Shown here one piece after another: positions 17,670 through 27,768 of a DNA stretch of 64,000 nucleotides (the first letter of the stretch is position 1; every line of letters starts with the position of its first letter). Position numbers and translations under genes: made by a program. The DNA comes from Actinobacteria bacterium HGW-Actinobacteria-4 (GTDB taxonomy: Bacteria; Actinomycetota; Actinomycetes; Actinomycetales; Demequinaceae), in assembly GCA_002841315.1 (NCBI GenBank), contig PHEW01000008.1:60227-124226 (forward strand), given 5' to 3'. The notes beneath the pieces were generated by a model. That model was not told where the DNA came from and did not search any database. It was given only the letters and a program-made list of their open reading frames with translations.

Positions 17670-18821
17670 GTGAGCGAAAACACCGGCGATAGCAGGCAGC
17701 AGCCCACCTGGCCAAGCGCGACGGGCGACAACGCGGTGCCGCAGTGGGCCGCGCCCGGTGGCGGCTCGCCGCAGCCGTTCGCCTCTCCCAGCGGACAGCC
17801 TCCCGAGCTACCTAGTCTCGCGCCTACCGGAGCGCCGCTGCCGCCGCCACCACCCGGATACCGGCCGCCCGCGGGCAGCATGCCACCGGCGAACTACCGC
17901 CTCAACCACTACAAGCCGGGCATCATTCCATTGCGTCCGTTGAACTTTGGTGAGCTTCTTGACGGGTCCATCAAGGCAATCCGCCACAATCCCAAAGTGA
18001 TGGTGGGGCTCAATGCGCTGGTGGTGCTTGTCGCCATGGTGGTGCTCTTTGCCATGAGTTTTGGCTTCTACGCCACCCTGTTCTCTTTTGACCCCGCTAC
18101 CGACGCTGAGACATTCGACGACTTCCCGTGGGGTGACATCGTCCTGCTCTATGTGGGCGCCTTTGCGTCCTCGCTTGTCCTGACCCTTGTGACGGCTATT
18201 GCGTCGATCTCGGTCGCGCGGTCCTCACTTGGGCAGGTTGTCTCGGTGGGCGAGGCATTCTCTGCGGCGCTCCGGCGCTTCCCCACGGTGATCGTGATCA
18301 CGTTGTTGCTCAGCGCCGGCTTCATCATTGCCTTTGCCGTGGTGGTGGTTGTCATCATCCTGGCGGCGGCGGCGAACGTCGTGCTCGGCATCGTGCTCGG
18401 AGTCTTGCTCGCGCTGGGAGCATTCGCCGCCATGGTGTGGGTGGCGATCAAGCTTGCGATCGCTATCCCGGCTGCGGTGCTCGAGAAGATCGGACCCGTG
18501 GCCGCGATCATGCGGTCATGGCGACTCACTGCGGGACGGTTCTGGATGATCTTCTCTGTGTTGCTGGTGGCGTCGATCATCACGAGCATCATTCAGCAGG
18601 TCATCTCCACGCCCGTGACTTTTGTGCTGCCCCTGTTCGCGCCCAATGACCCCGAATCGATCATGGTGCCTTTCATCATCCTGCTGGGCGTCCTCACGTT
18701 CATTGGCGTGCTGATCTCCACGGTCTTCCTTGCTGGCGTCACCGCTGTGATCTACACCGATCAACGTATGCGCCGTGAAGGCTTCGACCTGGTGCTTGCG
18801 CGAGCTGCGCAGGGCCAGTAG
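17670..18821 (+). CDS. Membrane protein with glycerophosphodiesterase-type membrane domain
   Basis: 383 aa from GTG with AGGA six bases upstream. A Pro/Gln/Ser-rich cytoplasmic N-terminus (1-85) is followed by PLRPLNFGELLDGSIKAIRHNPKVM, a signature shared by actinobacterial proteins that open MoxR/DUF58 clusters, and about six membrane helices (110-375). The family is named after the membrane part of GlpQ-like proteins, but no catalytic domain is present. It heads the operon leading to the DUF4129, DUF4350, MoxR and DUF58 genes. Function unknown. Confidence 0.8.
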   Translation: MSENTGDSRQQPTWPSATGDNAVPQWAAPGGGSPQPFASPSGQPPELPSLAPTGAPLPPPPPGYRPPAGSMPPANYRLNHYKPGIIPLRPLNFGELLDGSIKAIRHNPKVMVGLNALVVLVAMVVLFAMSFGFYATLFSFDPATDAETFDDFPWGDIVLLYVGAFASSLVLTLVTAIASISVARSSLGQVVSVGEAFSAALRRFPTVIVITLLLSAGFIIAFAVVVVVIILAAAANVVLGIVLGVLLALGAFAAMVWVAIKLAIAIPAAVLEKIGPVAAIMRSWRLTAGRFWMIFSVLLVASIITSIIQQVISTPVTFVLPLFAPNDPESIMVPFIILLGVLTFIGVLISTVFLAGVTAVIYTDQRMRREGFDLVLARAAQGQ

Positions 18822-18830
18822 GAAGGCAGT

Positions 18831-19463
18831 ATGCGGATCGCTGTTCCCGTCACGCCGGATGCCGAAACCGCGCGTGAGTGGGCCATCGATGAACTCTCGG
18901 ATCCCATCTACTCGCAAGGTGAATCGTGGTCCGGTCGCATCAGCCGGTGGATTACTGACTTCCTCGCTGACCTCTTCTCCAACGCAGACGGAGCGAGCAT
19001 CCCTGTGGTAGGACTCCTGGCGCTCGCCGTGGTGATCGTTGTGGCGATCATCGCCATCATCATGATTGTCAAGCCCATCCTCGAGGACCGTAGGCGTCGT
19101 AGCTCTGTGGTGATGGAGGATGACTCGAGGTCTGCCAGCGTGATCAGACGTGCCGCAAAGGAGGCCGGAACGAGGCAGGACTGGACTCTCGCGGTGCTTG
19201 AAAGTTTCCGCGCGATTGTTGCGGGCATGGAAGAGCGCGCGATCATCGACGAACGCGCTGGACGCACCGCATACGAGGCGGCTCGCGACGGCGGCTCACC
19301 GTTGCCGGGCCTCGCTTCCGATCTCCTGGGAGCGAGCCGCACCTTTGATGCCATCTGCTACGGGCACCGGCCTGCCACCGAGGCGGACTATATCGCCATG
19401 AACTCTCTCGACCGCTCCGTCATCGCCGCGCGGCCCAACCTCCACGAACGGTCCACGGCATGA
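18831..19463 (+). CDS. DUF4129-domain membrane protein
   Basis: 210 aa, preceded by AGGAAGG. One membrane helix (about 63-84: VVGLLALAVVIVVAIIAIIMI) separates an external N-terminus from a cytoplasmic DUF4129 domain (about 100-195), which includes DWTLAVLESFRAIVAGMEERAIIDERAGRTAYE. DUF4129 usually accompanies MoxR/DUF58 systems and is thought to assist protease- or chaperone-like complexes at the membrane. It overlaps the next gene as ATGA. Confidence 0.85.
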   Translation: MRIAVPVTPDAETAREWAIDELSDPIYSQGESWSGRISRWITDFLADLFSNADGASIPVVGLLALAVVIVVAIIAIIMIVKPILEDRRRRSSVVMEDDSRSASVIRRAAKEAGTRQDWTLAVLESFRAIVAGMEERAIIDERAGRTAYEAARDGGSPLPGLASDLLGASRTFDAICYGHRPATEADYIAMNSLDRSVIAARPNLHERSTA

Positions 19464-20680
19464 CCCGCACCATCATCGCGCCCGCGGGCTACACGCTAGG
19501 CGACGGATCTACTGCCGCGAAGGTGGCCAGTTCGCGATGGATGGCGTGGCGGTGGTACATCTCTATCGGCATGCTCGCACTGGTGGTGGTGACGGTGCTG
19601 GCCGGGGCCGAGCCGCCCACATCCACCCGGTCACTGTCGGTTGCGAACCACCAACCAGAAGGCGCACGTGCGCTGGGTGAGATTCTCGGCAACCAAGGAG
19701 TCTCTGTCCGTGAGGTCGCGACTCTGCACGAAGCGTACCTAGCGCTGAGCGCGGGGGGCACTCTGGCGATCGCGGACTACGTCTTCCTGAGCGATGAACA
19801 GATCGACTCCATCAATGCACACGACGGCGACGTGGTTTGGATTGGCCCTGCTGCCAATGAGCTCCACGTGCTCGATCAGGGCTTGTCACGAGCGGTCGCA
19901 TCTGCAAGCAGTGTCGCTGAGCCCGGATGCGCCTCTTCCGCCGCCAACCGTGCCGAAAGCCTCACCGGGGTTCGTGGACGTATCGTCTATCCAAGCGGGT
20001 ATGCGAGCACGTGGCAAACGTGCTTCTCATCAGACGGCGGATTCAGTTTTGCCTACCTCCGCCAACCCAAGGACGCTGACGGTGAGCACACGCTGCACCT
20101 CCTGGCGGACAAGTGGTTCTTGTCTAACGAGCACCTGGCCACCGACGGCAACGCGGCTCTCGCGCTCAACCTTCTGGGTTCCCACAAGACCCTGGTGTGG
20201 TACATCGCGAGCCCGTTTGACGAGACCACGCTCAGCGCCGACCAACCCGGCGCGAGCTACTACGAGGCCATCCAACCGGATTGGCTGACGGCCATGGTGA
20301 TCGCCGCGACGTTGACGGCGCTACTCGCAGGCCTGTGGCAGGGCAGGCGCATGGGCAGGCTTGTGGACGAACCCCTGCCGGTGGTGGTGCGCGCCTCGGA
20401 GGCCACCCGAGGCCGGGCGCGGTTGTATCGGCGCGGGTCCGCACGGGGCCACGCCACCGCGGCCCTGCGCGCTTCAGCAGCCACGCGCATGGCGGCGCGG
20501 TTGGGACTGCCTCGCAGCTCATCGGCCGATGCCGTGGTGGCCGCCATCGCGGGCGCCACCGGTCGCGATGGTTCCCAAGTGCACGCCGCCGTCTACGGCG
20601 CCGTGCCACAGAACGACCAACAGATGATTGACTTGATCACCATGCTCGACAACCTGGAAGGTGAGGTAGCCCAATCGTGA
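19460..20680 (+). CDS. DUF4350-domain membrane protein
   Basis: 406 aa. First helix about 29-49, then an extracellular-facing domain (about 55-270) containing NHQPEGARALGEILGNQGVSV and LADKWFLSNEHLATDGNAALALNLLG, typical of DUF4350 (a GATase-like fold). A second helix lies at about 275-295, then a cytoplasmic tail rich in Arg and Ala. Coupled to its neighbours by ATGA upstream and GTGA downstream. Constant companion of MoxR and DUF58 genes; biochemical role unknown. Confidence 0.85.
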   Translation: MTRTIIAPAGYTLGDGSTAAKVASSRWMAWRWYISIGMLALVVVTVLAGAEPPTSTRSLSVANHQPEGARALGEILGNQGVSVREVATLHEAYLALSAGGTLAIADYVFLSDEQIDSINAHDGDVVWIGPAANELHVLDQGLSRAVASASSVAEPGCASSAANRAESLTGVRGRIVYPSGYASTWQTCFSSDGGFSFAYLRQPKDADGEHTLHLLADKWFLSNEHLATDGNAALALNLLGSHKTLVWYIASPFDETTLSADQPGASYYEAIQPDWLTAMVIAATLTALLAGLWQGRRMGRLVDEPLPVVVRASEATRGRARLYRRGSARGHATAALRASAATRMAARLGLPRSSSADAVVAAIAGATGRDGSQVHAAVYGAVPQNDQQMIDLITMLDNLEGEVAQS

Positions 20681-21660
20681 CTGACACCACTCCCAACCCG
20701 CCCGCAGATGCTGCGCCATTGGTGCAGACGCTGACACGCATCCGCGCAGAAGTAGCGAAGGCAGTGGTGGGGCAAGACGCTGCCGTCACCGGGCTGATGA
20801 TCGCGCTGCTGTGCAAGGGCCATGTGCTGCTCGAGGGCGTTCCTGGTGTCGCGAAGACGCTGTTGGTGCGCACCCTGTCCGCATCGCTCAGCCTCGACAC
20901 CAAGCGCATTCAGTTCACGCCGGACCTCATGCCGGGCGACGTCACCGGATCGCTGGTGTATGACGCTCGCACCGCCGAATTCTCGTTCCGCGAAGGCCCG
21001 GTATTCACCAACCTGCTGCTGGGGGACGAGATCAACCGCACACCCCCCAAGACGCAGTCCGCGTTGCTCGAAGCGATGGAGGATCGCCAGGTAACCGTGG
21101 ACGGCGTCAGCCGCCCTCTCCCCGATCCTTTCTTGGTGATCGCCACCCAGAACCCCGTGGAGTACGAGGGCACCTACCCGCTGCCCGAGGCCCAACTGGA
21201 CCGGTTCCTGCTCAAGTTAGACCTGCCGCTGCCCACCAGGGAGGACGAGGCCATGATCTTGACGCGCCACGCCGAGGGCTTCAATCCCCGCAACCTTGCG
21301 CACGCTGGTGTGAGCGCCGTGGCGTCACCTGAGGACCTGGCCGCCGCACGCGAGCATGTGGCAAGGGTGGAGATCAGTCCCGAGGTCATCGGGTACATCG
21401 TTGACGTGTGTCGCGCCACCCGGTCAGCACCGTCCACGTCCTTGGGTGTCTCACCCCGCGGAGCAACAGCACTGTTGGCCACCACCCGCGCGTGGGCCTG
21501 GATGTCTGGCCGCGCATTTGTCACGCCGGACGACGTCAAAGCACTCGCGGTCCCCACGCTCCAGCACCGGCTCCAGTTGCGAGCGGAGGCTGAACTCGAA
21601 GGAGTCACGGCCGCGAGCGTGCTTGAGAACGTGCTGGCCTCCGTCCCAGTCCCGCGCTAG
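20677..21660 (+). CDS. MoxR-family AAA+ ATPase
   Basis: 327 aa. Walker A GVPGVAKT (54-61), Walker B LLLGDEINR (113-121), sensor 1 VIATQNPVEYEGTYPLPEAQLDRF, and a C-terminal lid. MoxR ATPases act as chaperones that load cofactors or mature complexes, usually with the VWA-like proteins encoded next to them; here the DUF58 gene starts five bases downstream. GTG start overlaps the DUF4350 stop. Confidence 0.93.
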   Translation: MTDTTPNPPADAAPLVQTLTRIRAEVAKAVVGQDAAVTGLMIALLCKGHVLLEGVPGVAKTLLVRTLSASLSLDTKRIQFTPDLMPGDVTGSLVYDARTAEFSFREGPVFTNLLLGDEINRTPPKTQSALLEAMEDRQVTVDGVSRPLPDPFLVIATQNPVEYEGTYPLPEAQLDRFLLKLDLPLPTREDEAMILTRHAEGFNPRNLAHAGVSAVASPEDLAAAREHVARVEISPEVIGYIVDVCRATRSAPSTSLGVSPRGATALLATTRAWAWMSGRAFVTPDDVKALAVPTLQHRLQLRAEAELEGVTAASVLENVLASVPVPR

Positions 21661-21665
21661 GCGCC

Positions 21666-22958
21666 GTGTACATCACCTGGCGCGCCGTCGCGTTCTCGAG
21701 TATCGGGATCGTGGTGGCGACGCTCGCCTCATCGGGTATGGTCGCGTGGGCCTGGCTGGGCCTCACCCTGCTCTTGATCGTGCTTGACGTGGCATCGGCG
21801 CCGTCGCCGCGTGCGCTCGCAGTGCGCCGTGACACTCCGCCGTCGGTCCGGCTCTCTGAGGCGACCTCAGGGACTGTCACCGTCCTGAACATGGGCACGC
21901 GCACCATCCGCGGTGTGATCCGGGACGCATGGCAACCCTCAGCGGGCGCAACGCGCAACCGCCACGACCTCGATCTCCCCGAGGGCGAACGCCGCCGGTT
22001 CACCACGGCACTGCGGCCCACGCGCCGCGGTGACCGCCTTGCAGGCCCGGTGACAGTGCGCATCTTGGGGCCGTTGCGCATCGCGGGGCGGCAGCTGTCG
22101 TTGCCGTGCCCCGCATCCCTGCGGGTGCTGCCCGAGTTCTCTTCGCGCCGGCACCTGCCGTCGCGGCTGGCGCGACTGCGCGAGCTCGACGGCCGCAGCG
22201 CGGTACAGATTCGAGGCCCGGGCTCCGAGTTCGACTCGCTACGCGAGTACGTCATTGGTGACGATGTCCGGTCTATTGACTGGCGCGCCACCGCCCGTCG
22301 TAGCGAAGTGGTCGTGAGGACCTGGCGGCCCGAGCGAGACCGGCAAGTGTTCATTGTCATCGACACGTCGCGAACCTCCGCCGCGCGCGTTGGGGATACC
22401 CCGCGACTCGACGCCGCTATCGAGGCCACGTTGTTGCTATCCGCGCTCGCGTCCAAAGCCGGCGACCGCATCAGCGCGATCGCGTTTGATCGCAGCGTCC
22501 GAGCCCGTGTCTCGGGCATCTCAGGATCGGCACTCATGCCTGCGCTCGCCGACCGCCTGGCACCACTCGAACCGCGGTTGGCGGAGGCGGACTGGTCCGG
22601 CGCGGTCAGCGTGATCCAGGAATCGCTCAGTCAACGCGCCTTGGTAGTGCTACTCACCAGCATCGACCCGGCGGCCGTGGAAGCTGGGTTGCTCCGTGCT
22701 ATCGCCCCGGTTGCCCGTAAGCACCAAGTGGTGATCGCGTCCGTGGATGACCCAGAGATCATGGCGATGATGGCCGAACGCGGTGGGCCGCTCGAAGTAT
22801 ATGGGGCGGCAGCCGCCGCGCGCTTTGACCTCGAGCGCCGTGCAGTCGCGGAACAACTCCGCCAACGCGGCCTCGAAGTGGTTTCAGCGGATCCGGACAG
22901 CCTCGCCCCTGCGTTGGCGGACACCTACTTGGCTCTCAAGGCCGCCGGGCGGCTCTAG
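21666..22958 (+). CDS. DUF58/VWA-like membrane protein
   Basis: 430 aa from GTG. Two short N-terminal helices (about 5-40), then a beta-rich region and the DUF58 core: LRELDGRSAVQIRGPGSEFDSLREYVIGDDVRSIDWRATARRSEVVVRTW (shown here in name only as positions about 178-225), followed by VFIVIDTSRTSA, the start of a VWA-like domain. Expected to be the client-binding partner of the MoxR ATPase. Its stop overlaps the stop of the opposing SpoIIM gene by four bases (CTAG). Confidence 0.88.
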   Translation: MYITWRAVAFSSIGIVVATLASSGMVAWAWLGLTLLLIVLDVASAPSPRALAVRRDTPPSVRLSEATSGTVTVLNMGTRTIRGVIRDAWQPSAGATRNRHDLDLPEGERRRFTTALRPTRRGDRLAGPVTVRILGPLRIAGRQLSLPCPASLRVLPEFSSRRHLPSRLARLRELDGRSAVQIRGPGSEFDSLREYVIGDDVRSIDWRATARRSEVVVRTWRPERDRQVFIVIDTSRTSAARVGDTPRLDAAIEATLLLSALASKAGDRISAIAFDRSVRARVSGISGSALMPALADRLAPLEPRLAEADWSGAVSVIQESLSQRALVVLLTSIDPAAVEAGLLRAIAPVARKHQVVIASVDDPEIMAMMAERGGPLEVYGAAAAARFDLERRAVAEQLRQRGLEVVSADPDSLAPALADTYLALKAAGRL

Positions 22959-23950
22959 GCCGCGACCGGCACCACGTCTTCGCGATAGTCCTCGCTGACG
23001 TCACCGGTGTAGCCCGCATGGTGGGCTCGCCTGCCGGGAACCAAGACGTACGTCCAGAATAGGGCGAGCGCCAGCACACCAATGGTGTTCTTCACTTCCC
23101 AGGGCATAGCGGAACCTGTCACGTAGCCTTCAATCACGCCGGCCAGCAGCATCACCATCACCAGCCCCAGCGCGACGCCCACCATCGACCGGCCCTCTTC
23201 CGCGAGCGCCCGGATGCGCGGGCGCGGACCCGGCACCAGCATCGTCCAAAACACCTTGAGGCCCGCCGCGCCCGCTACCCAGATGGCGGTGAGTTCGAGC
23301 ATGCCATGTGGCAGCAACAACTGGAAGAAGATGTCGAGGTAGCCAAACTCGGCCATGATCGCGCCAATAGTTCCCACGTGGACGGCATTCAGGTACTGCA
23401 CGTACACCGTGAAGACGCCAGTGAAGCCGCCCGCAATGGATTGGGCGGCGACCCACGAGTTGTTGGTCCATACACGCGCAAAGAAGGATGTGCTGGGGTT
23501 CTTCGAGTAGTAGGACGCGAAGGATTCCTCGGCGATCTCTTCGCGTACCTCGTAAGCAGCCACCGTGTTGAGATACTCGGGAGAGCTCGACACGTGAACC
23601 CCGGTTCCTATGGCAACGATCAGGAAGAAGGCGGTCACGCCCATGGTCCACCAGCGAAGCCGGAAGAAGGCAGCTGGCAGCGTATAGGCGAAGAACCCAG
23701 CAATTTCCCGCCATGCGGGCTCACGGGCCCCCGCCAGGGATGCGCGCGAGTTGGCGAGCAACACGGACAGTCGCGAAATCACTGCGGGGTCTGGGGCTGC
23801 TGATCGGATCGAGGACAGGTCCGTGGCAGTGAGTTGGTATAGCCGCGCAAACTCATCTGACTCCGCGCCTGTCAGGCGCGAACGGCTCTGAAGTTGCTTG
23901 AGGCGCGTCCATCTGACTTCTCGCACTGCGACAAACGCGTCAAGGTCCAT
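22955..23950 (-). CDS. SpoIIM-family membrane protein
   Basis: 331 aa from ATG 23950 (MDLDAFVAVREVRWTRLKQL), the standard start of the actinobacterial family; an 11-codon extension starting with TTG is rejected. After an 85-residue soluble part come about five or six membrane helices, with FFQLLLPHGMLELTAIWVAGAAGL as the family signature. Related to sporulation stage II protein M but common in non-sporulating actinobacteria beside MoxR/DUF58/RDD genes. Divergent from the RDD gene with 42 bp between starts. Confidence 0.88.
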   Translation of the reverse strand: MDLDAFVAVREVRWTRLKQLQSRSRLTGAESDEFARLYQLTATDLSSIRSAAPDPAVISRLSVLLANSRASLAGAREPAWREIAGFFAYTLPAAFFRLRWWTMGVTAFFLIVAIGTGVHVSSSPEYLNTVAAYEVREEIAEESFASYYSKNPSTSFFARVWTNNSWVAAQSIAGGFTGVFTVYVQYLNAVHVGTIGAIMAEFGYLDIFFQLLLPHGMLELTAIWVAGAAGLKVFWTMLVPGPRPRIRALAEEGRSMVGVALGLVMVMLLAGVIEGYVTGSAMPWEVKNTIGVLALALFWTYVLVPGRRAHHAGYTGDVSEDYREDVVPVAA

Positions 23951-23992
23951 GACAGATACGATGCCATAAGACACCTCAGACAAGGGGCCATA

Positions 23993-24817
23993 GTGACTAG
24001 TGCAGACGAGACTCTGATAGGTGAGGCGGTGGTGCTTGACACCGCCTCGGCGACGCTAGGTGCGCGTGCCGCCGGTGCGTTGCTCGATGTCATGGCGCTA
24101 GGTATTCTCTGGTTCGCAACCTTCACCTTGATCGTGGCACCGCTCATTGACGTGTTCGACTACACCGCGTGGAATGCGCTGGCGTTTGCGCACGTGATCG
24201 TCACCTTCATTGGCGTGCCTGTCACGTTGGAGACGTTGACCAAGGGCCGTAGCGTGGGAAAGTGGGCCCTAGGCCTGCGCATCGTGAGGGACGACGGTGG
24301 CCCCATCGGGTTCAGACAAGCCGTCACGCGGGGCATGGTTGGCTTCTTTGAGTTGTGGGCCACTGCGGGGGGTATTGCGCTGTTGACGTCGGCGATGAAC
24401 CAACGCGGCAAGCGCATGGGCGACATGCTCGCCGGAACCTATGCACTCCAGGTTCGCGCCAGCAAGTCGCAGCACTCGCCGCTGTTCATGCCGCAGCAGT
24501 TAGGCGCGTGGGCCCAGAGTCTTGACATTCGACGCCTCCCCGACGGGCTCGCGCTGCAGATCCGGCAGTTCCTGACGCGCGCGCCCAAACTACACCCGAC
24601 GTCACGCGATCAGATGGGACGGATGCTCGCCTCCGAGCTGTCCGCGTTCGTGTCCCCCCAACCGCCACCAGGGACCCATCCTGAGGCCATGCTGATGGCG
24701 GTGCTCACGGTGAGGCGCGACCGGGAGTACGCATTGGCGGTCGCCAACGCACGCGTAGATGAGCAACAGGCGGCACGGGTCCACCGGCTCCCGCTGGGCG
24801 TTCCGGACGCACCCTGA
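23993..24817 (+). CDS. RDD-family membrane protein
   Basis: 274 aa from GTG 23993, with GGGG five bases upstream; the longer open frame would overlap the SpoIIM start region. RDD domain (about 15-150): GARAAGALLDVMALG supplies the Arg and Asp of the name, with three or so membrane helices and KGRSVGKWALGLRIVRDDGG. The C-terminal 120 residues are soluble. Function unknown, proposed transport; belongs to the MoxR/DUF58 neighbourhood. Its stop codon lies within a perfect palindrome. Confidence 0.87.
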   Translation: MTSADETLIGEAVVLDTASATLGARAAGALLDVMALGILWFATFTLIVAPLIDVFDYTAWNALAFAHVIVTFIGVPVTLETLTKGRSVGKWALGLRIVRDDGGPIGFRQAVTRGMVGFFELWATAGGIALLTSAMNQRGKRMGDMLAGTYALQVRASKSQHSPLFMPQQLGAWAQSLDIRRLPDGLALQIRQFLTRAPKLHPTSRDQMGRMLASELSAFVSPQPPPGTHPEAMLMAVLTVRRDREYALAVANARVDEQQAARVHRLPLGVPDAP

Positions 24818-24834
24818 CGGTCGCGACCGTCAGG
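24813..24834. terminator. Perfect 22-bp palindrome in the RDD/ahcY convergent gap
   Basis: The core CTGACGGTCGCGACCGTCAG (24814-24833) is self-complementary, extended by one C-G pair on each side. It includes the RDD stop codon and ends nine bases from the ahcY stop. There is no T-run on either strand, so termination by a simple intrinsic mechanism is uncertain; a bidirectional hairpin protecting both 3' ends is plausible. Confidence 0.6.
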
Positions 24835-24843
24835 CCGGTTCCG

Positions 24844-26283
24844 CTAGTACCGGTAGTGGTCCGGCTTGAACGGGCCCGCTTGCGGAACGCCTAGGTAGTC
24901 GGCCTGATCCGGGGTCATTTCTGTGAGCCTCACGCCCAGGGCGTCCAGGTGCAGTCGCGCTACCTTTTCGTCCAGGACCTTGGGCAGCCGGTGCACGCCC
25001 AGCGGATACGCCTCGAGGTTGGTCCACAGTTCGATCTGCGCCATCACCTGGTTGGTGAAGCTCGCGCTCATCACAAAACTGGGGTGGCCCGTCGCGTTGC
25101 CCAGGTTGAGCAGCCGGCCCTCGCTCAGCACAATGATCGACTTTCCGTCAGGGAACACCCACTCGTCCACTTGCGGCTTGATGGGCGTGTGCTTCGCGCC
25201 GGAGCGGCCCAGCCCGGCCATGTCGATCTCGTTGTCGAAGTGGCCCACGTTTCCCACAATGGCCTTGTCCTTCATGGCGGCCATGTGCTCCACGGTGATG
25301 ATGTTCTTGTTGCCGGTGGTGGTGATGAAGAAGTCAGCGCGGTCCACGTAGTCCTCGATGCGCGCCACCTCGTAGCCGTCCATCGCCGCCTGCAGCGCGC
25401 AGATGGGGTCCACCTCGCTGATCACCACGCGCGCGCCCTGGCCGCGCAGCGCCTCCGCGGCGCCCTTGCCCACGTCCCCGTAACCAGCCACGAACGCGAT
25501 CTTGCCGCCAATGAGCACGTCGGTGGCGCGGTTGATGCCGTCAGGCAACGAGTGGCGGATGCCGTACTTGTTGTCGAACTTGGACTTTGTCACCGAGTCG
25601 TTGACGTTGATGGCCGGGAACAGCAACTCCCCGCGCGCAAACATCTGGTCAAGCCGGTGCACACCCGTGGTGGTCTCTTCAGAGACGCCGACGATCCCCG
25701 CCGCCATGCGCGTGAACCGCGTGGGATCCGTGGCCAGTGAGCGGCGAATCACGGCACGCATGCCCTCGAGCTCGACGTTGTAGTCGCGGTCCTCGGGCTC
25801 CAGCGCCGCGGGGACCGAGCCGGTCTTCTCGGCCTTGACGCCCTCGTGAACCAGCAGGGTGGCATCTCCGCCGTCGTCCAAAATGATGGTGGGGCCGTCG
25901 TGTCCGTCCCACAACAGAATCTGCTCCGCGTAGTCCCAGTACTCCTCGATCGTTTCACCCTTGGTGGCGAAGACGGGCACGCCGTCGGGGGCGCTGTAGG
26001 TGCCTTTGCCTACCACCACGGCCGCTGCGGCGTCGTCTTGCGTGGAGAAGATGTTGCACGATGCCCAGCGGACGTCAGCGCCTAGCGCGGTGAGCGTCTC
26101 GATGAGCACGGCGGTCTGGGTGGTCATGTGGAGCGAGCCGGCGATGCGCGCGCCGGCGAGGGGCTGCGAGGCGCCGAACTCTTCGCGCAGGGCCATGAGG
26201 CCGGGCATTTCCTGTTCGGCGAGCCGGATTTGGTGGCGGCCGGATTCGGCGAGCGCGAGGTCTGCAACTTTGTAGTCGGTCAT
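24844..26283 (-). CDS. ahcY: Adenosylhomocysteinase
   Basis: 479 aa. Hydrolyses S-adenosylhomocysteine to adenosine and homocysteine in the methyl cycle. Motifs: [15 protein letters not shown] near 50-64, the NAD+-binding [18 protein letters not shown], and the invariant C-terminal KPDHYRY. It is the long form with the insertion typical of actinobacteria and eukaryotes. It follows manB by ten bases on the same strand and is probably cotranscribed with it. Confidence 0.97.
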   Translation of the reverse strand: MTDYKVADLALAESGRHQIRLAEQEMPGLMALREEFGASQPLAGARIAGSLHMTTQTAVLIETLTALGADVRWASCNIFSTQDDAAAAVVVGKGTYSAPDGVPVFATKGETIEEYWDYAEQILLWDGHDGPTIILDDGGDATLLVHEGVKAEKTGSVPAALEPEDRDYNVELEGMRAVIRRSLATDPTRFTRMAAGIVGVSEETTTGVHRLDQMFARGELLFPAINVNDSVTKSKFDNKYGIRHSLPDGINRATDVLIGGKIAFVAGYGDVGKGAAEALRGQGARVVISEVDPICALQAAMDGYEVARIEDYVDRADFFITTTGNKNIITVEHMAAMKDKAIVGNVGHFDNEIDMAGLGRSGAKHTPIKPQVDEWVFPDGKSIIVLSEGRLLNLGNATGHPSFVMSASFTNQVMAQIELWTNLEAYPLGVHRLPKVLDEKVARLHLDALGVRLTEMTPDQADYLGVPQAGPFKPDHYRY

Positions 26284-26293
26284 TCAGGACACG

Positions 26294-27730
26294 CTACCCG
26301 TCGGCGTTGCTTTCAAACGAACGGATGACGGCGAGCACGGCGTCCCGGAGCTCCTCCATGACGGCTTGCGTGGCGGCCTCGACGTTGAGGCGCAGCAGCG
26401 GCTCGGTGTTGGAGGCGCGCACGTTGAACCACCATTGCGGCTCGCTGTGCCAGTGGGCCACGGTGAGCCCGTCAAAGTCGTCGTGTTGGACGTCGCCGGT
26501 CACGAACTCCGCGCGCACTCGCGCCAGGGCATCGGCAACGCTGTCCACCTTGGTGTTGATTTCGCCCGACGCCACGTAGGGGTCATGGTCCGCGAGCAGG
26601 CCGGAAAGCGGTCCGTCCTGTTCGCCGAGTGTGGCGAGCACGTGCATCGCGGCCAGCATGCCGGAGTCAGCGAACCAGAAGTCCCGGAAGTAGAAGTGCG
26701 CGCTGTGCTCGCCGCCGAACACCGCGGTGTGCTGGGCCATGTCCGCCTTGATGTTGGAGTGGCCCACCTTGGCGCGCACCGTCGTGGCGCCGGCTGCCTG
26801 GAGTTGCTCGGTGACGGCCCGCGAAGTAATGAGGTTGTGAATGATGGTCGCGTCGCGGCCTGCCGCCCGCTCGCGCGCTGTTTCGCGCAGGCCCACCAGG
26901 GTGGTGATCGCGGAGGGGGTCACAGCGTGGCCGCGTTCGTCAATGACGAACACACGGTCGGCGTCGCCGTCGAACGCTAGCCCGATGTCTGCGCCGTGTT
27001 CGAGGACGGCGGCCTGGAGGTCTACGAGGTTGGCGGGCTCGAGGGGGTTGGCCTCGTGGTTGGGGAACGTGCCGTCCAGCTCGAAGTAAAGGGGGATGAT
27101 CTCGAGCGGGAGTTCGGGCAGGGCGGCGGCGGTGCCCAGCACAGCAGGGACGGTGTAGCCACCCATGCCGTTGGCGGCGTCCACGACCACGCGGAGGGGG
27201 CGGCCGCCGCTGAGGTTGACCAAGCTGCGGAGGAAGGTGGCGTACTCGGGGAGCATGTCGCGGTTGCTCGCGGTGCCGCGCTGCGTAGCGGCGGGGATGC
27301 CGTCCACCACGTAGCGTTCGGTGAGCTCGCGGACCTTCGCCAGGCCAGTGGTCTCCCCCACGGCGCGTGCGTGCCTGCGGCACATCTTCATGCCGTTGTA
27401 GGCGGCCGGATTGTGGCTCGCGGTGATCATCACGCCGGGCATCTCGAGAGCGCCCGACGCGTGATAGAGCCCGTCGGTGGAACACAGCCCAATAGCGAGG
27501 GTGTCCACGCCGCGGTCGGCGAGGCCCGCAGCCACAGCGTCGGCGATGCTCGGGCTCGTGTCGCGCATGTCTTGCCCAATCGCGACGCACGGCTCGCCGT
27601 CCGGGATGACCACGGCGTCGGCAAAAGCGGCGCCGATGGCGCGTGCGACGTCGATGGTGAGGTTCTCGCCCACGATCCCGCGGATGTCGTAGGACTTGAT
27701 GAGGCCGGAGAGGTCGGGGTAGGAAGTCAC
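26294..27730 (-). CDS. manB: Phosphomannomutase/phosphoglucomutase
   Basis: 478 aa from GTG. Alpha-D-phosphohexomutase fold: the phosphoserine loop TASHNPAAYNGMK, metal loop DGDADR, sugar loop region GGEHSAHFYFRDF, and phosphate-binding RASNTEPLLRLNVE. It interconverts mannose-6-P and mannose-1-P, supplying GDP-mannose for glycans and lipomannans. In mycobacteria manB is also next to a DUF3499 gene, supporting the name. Start codon lacks a strong ribosome site. Confidence 0.93.
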   Translation of the reverse strand: MTSYPDLSGLIKSYDIRGIVGENLTIDVARAIGAAFADAVVIPDGEPCVAIGQDMRDTSPSIADAVAAGLADRGVDTLAIGLCSTDGLYHASGALEMPGVMITASHNPAAYNGMKMCRRHARAVGETTGLAKVRELTERYVVDGIPAATQRGTASNRDMLPEYATFLRSLVNLSGGRPLRVVVDAANGMGGYTVPAVLGTAAALPELPLEIIPLYFELDGTFPNHEANPLEPANLVDLQAAVLEHGADIGLAFDGDADRVFVIDERGHAVTPSAITTLVGLRETARERAAGRDATIIHNLITSRAVTEQLQAAGATTVRAKVGHSNIKADMAQHTAVFGGEHSAHFYFRDFWFADSGMLAAMHVLATLGEQDGPLSGLLADHDPYVASGEINTKVDSVADALARVRAEFVTGDVQHDDFDGLTVAHWHSEPQWWFNVRASNTEPLLRLNVEAATQAVMEELRDAVLAVIRSFESNADG

Positions 27731-27768
27731 TGGTTTAGGGTACTGCTCGGGCGGGTACGTGTCCGGCG

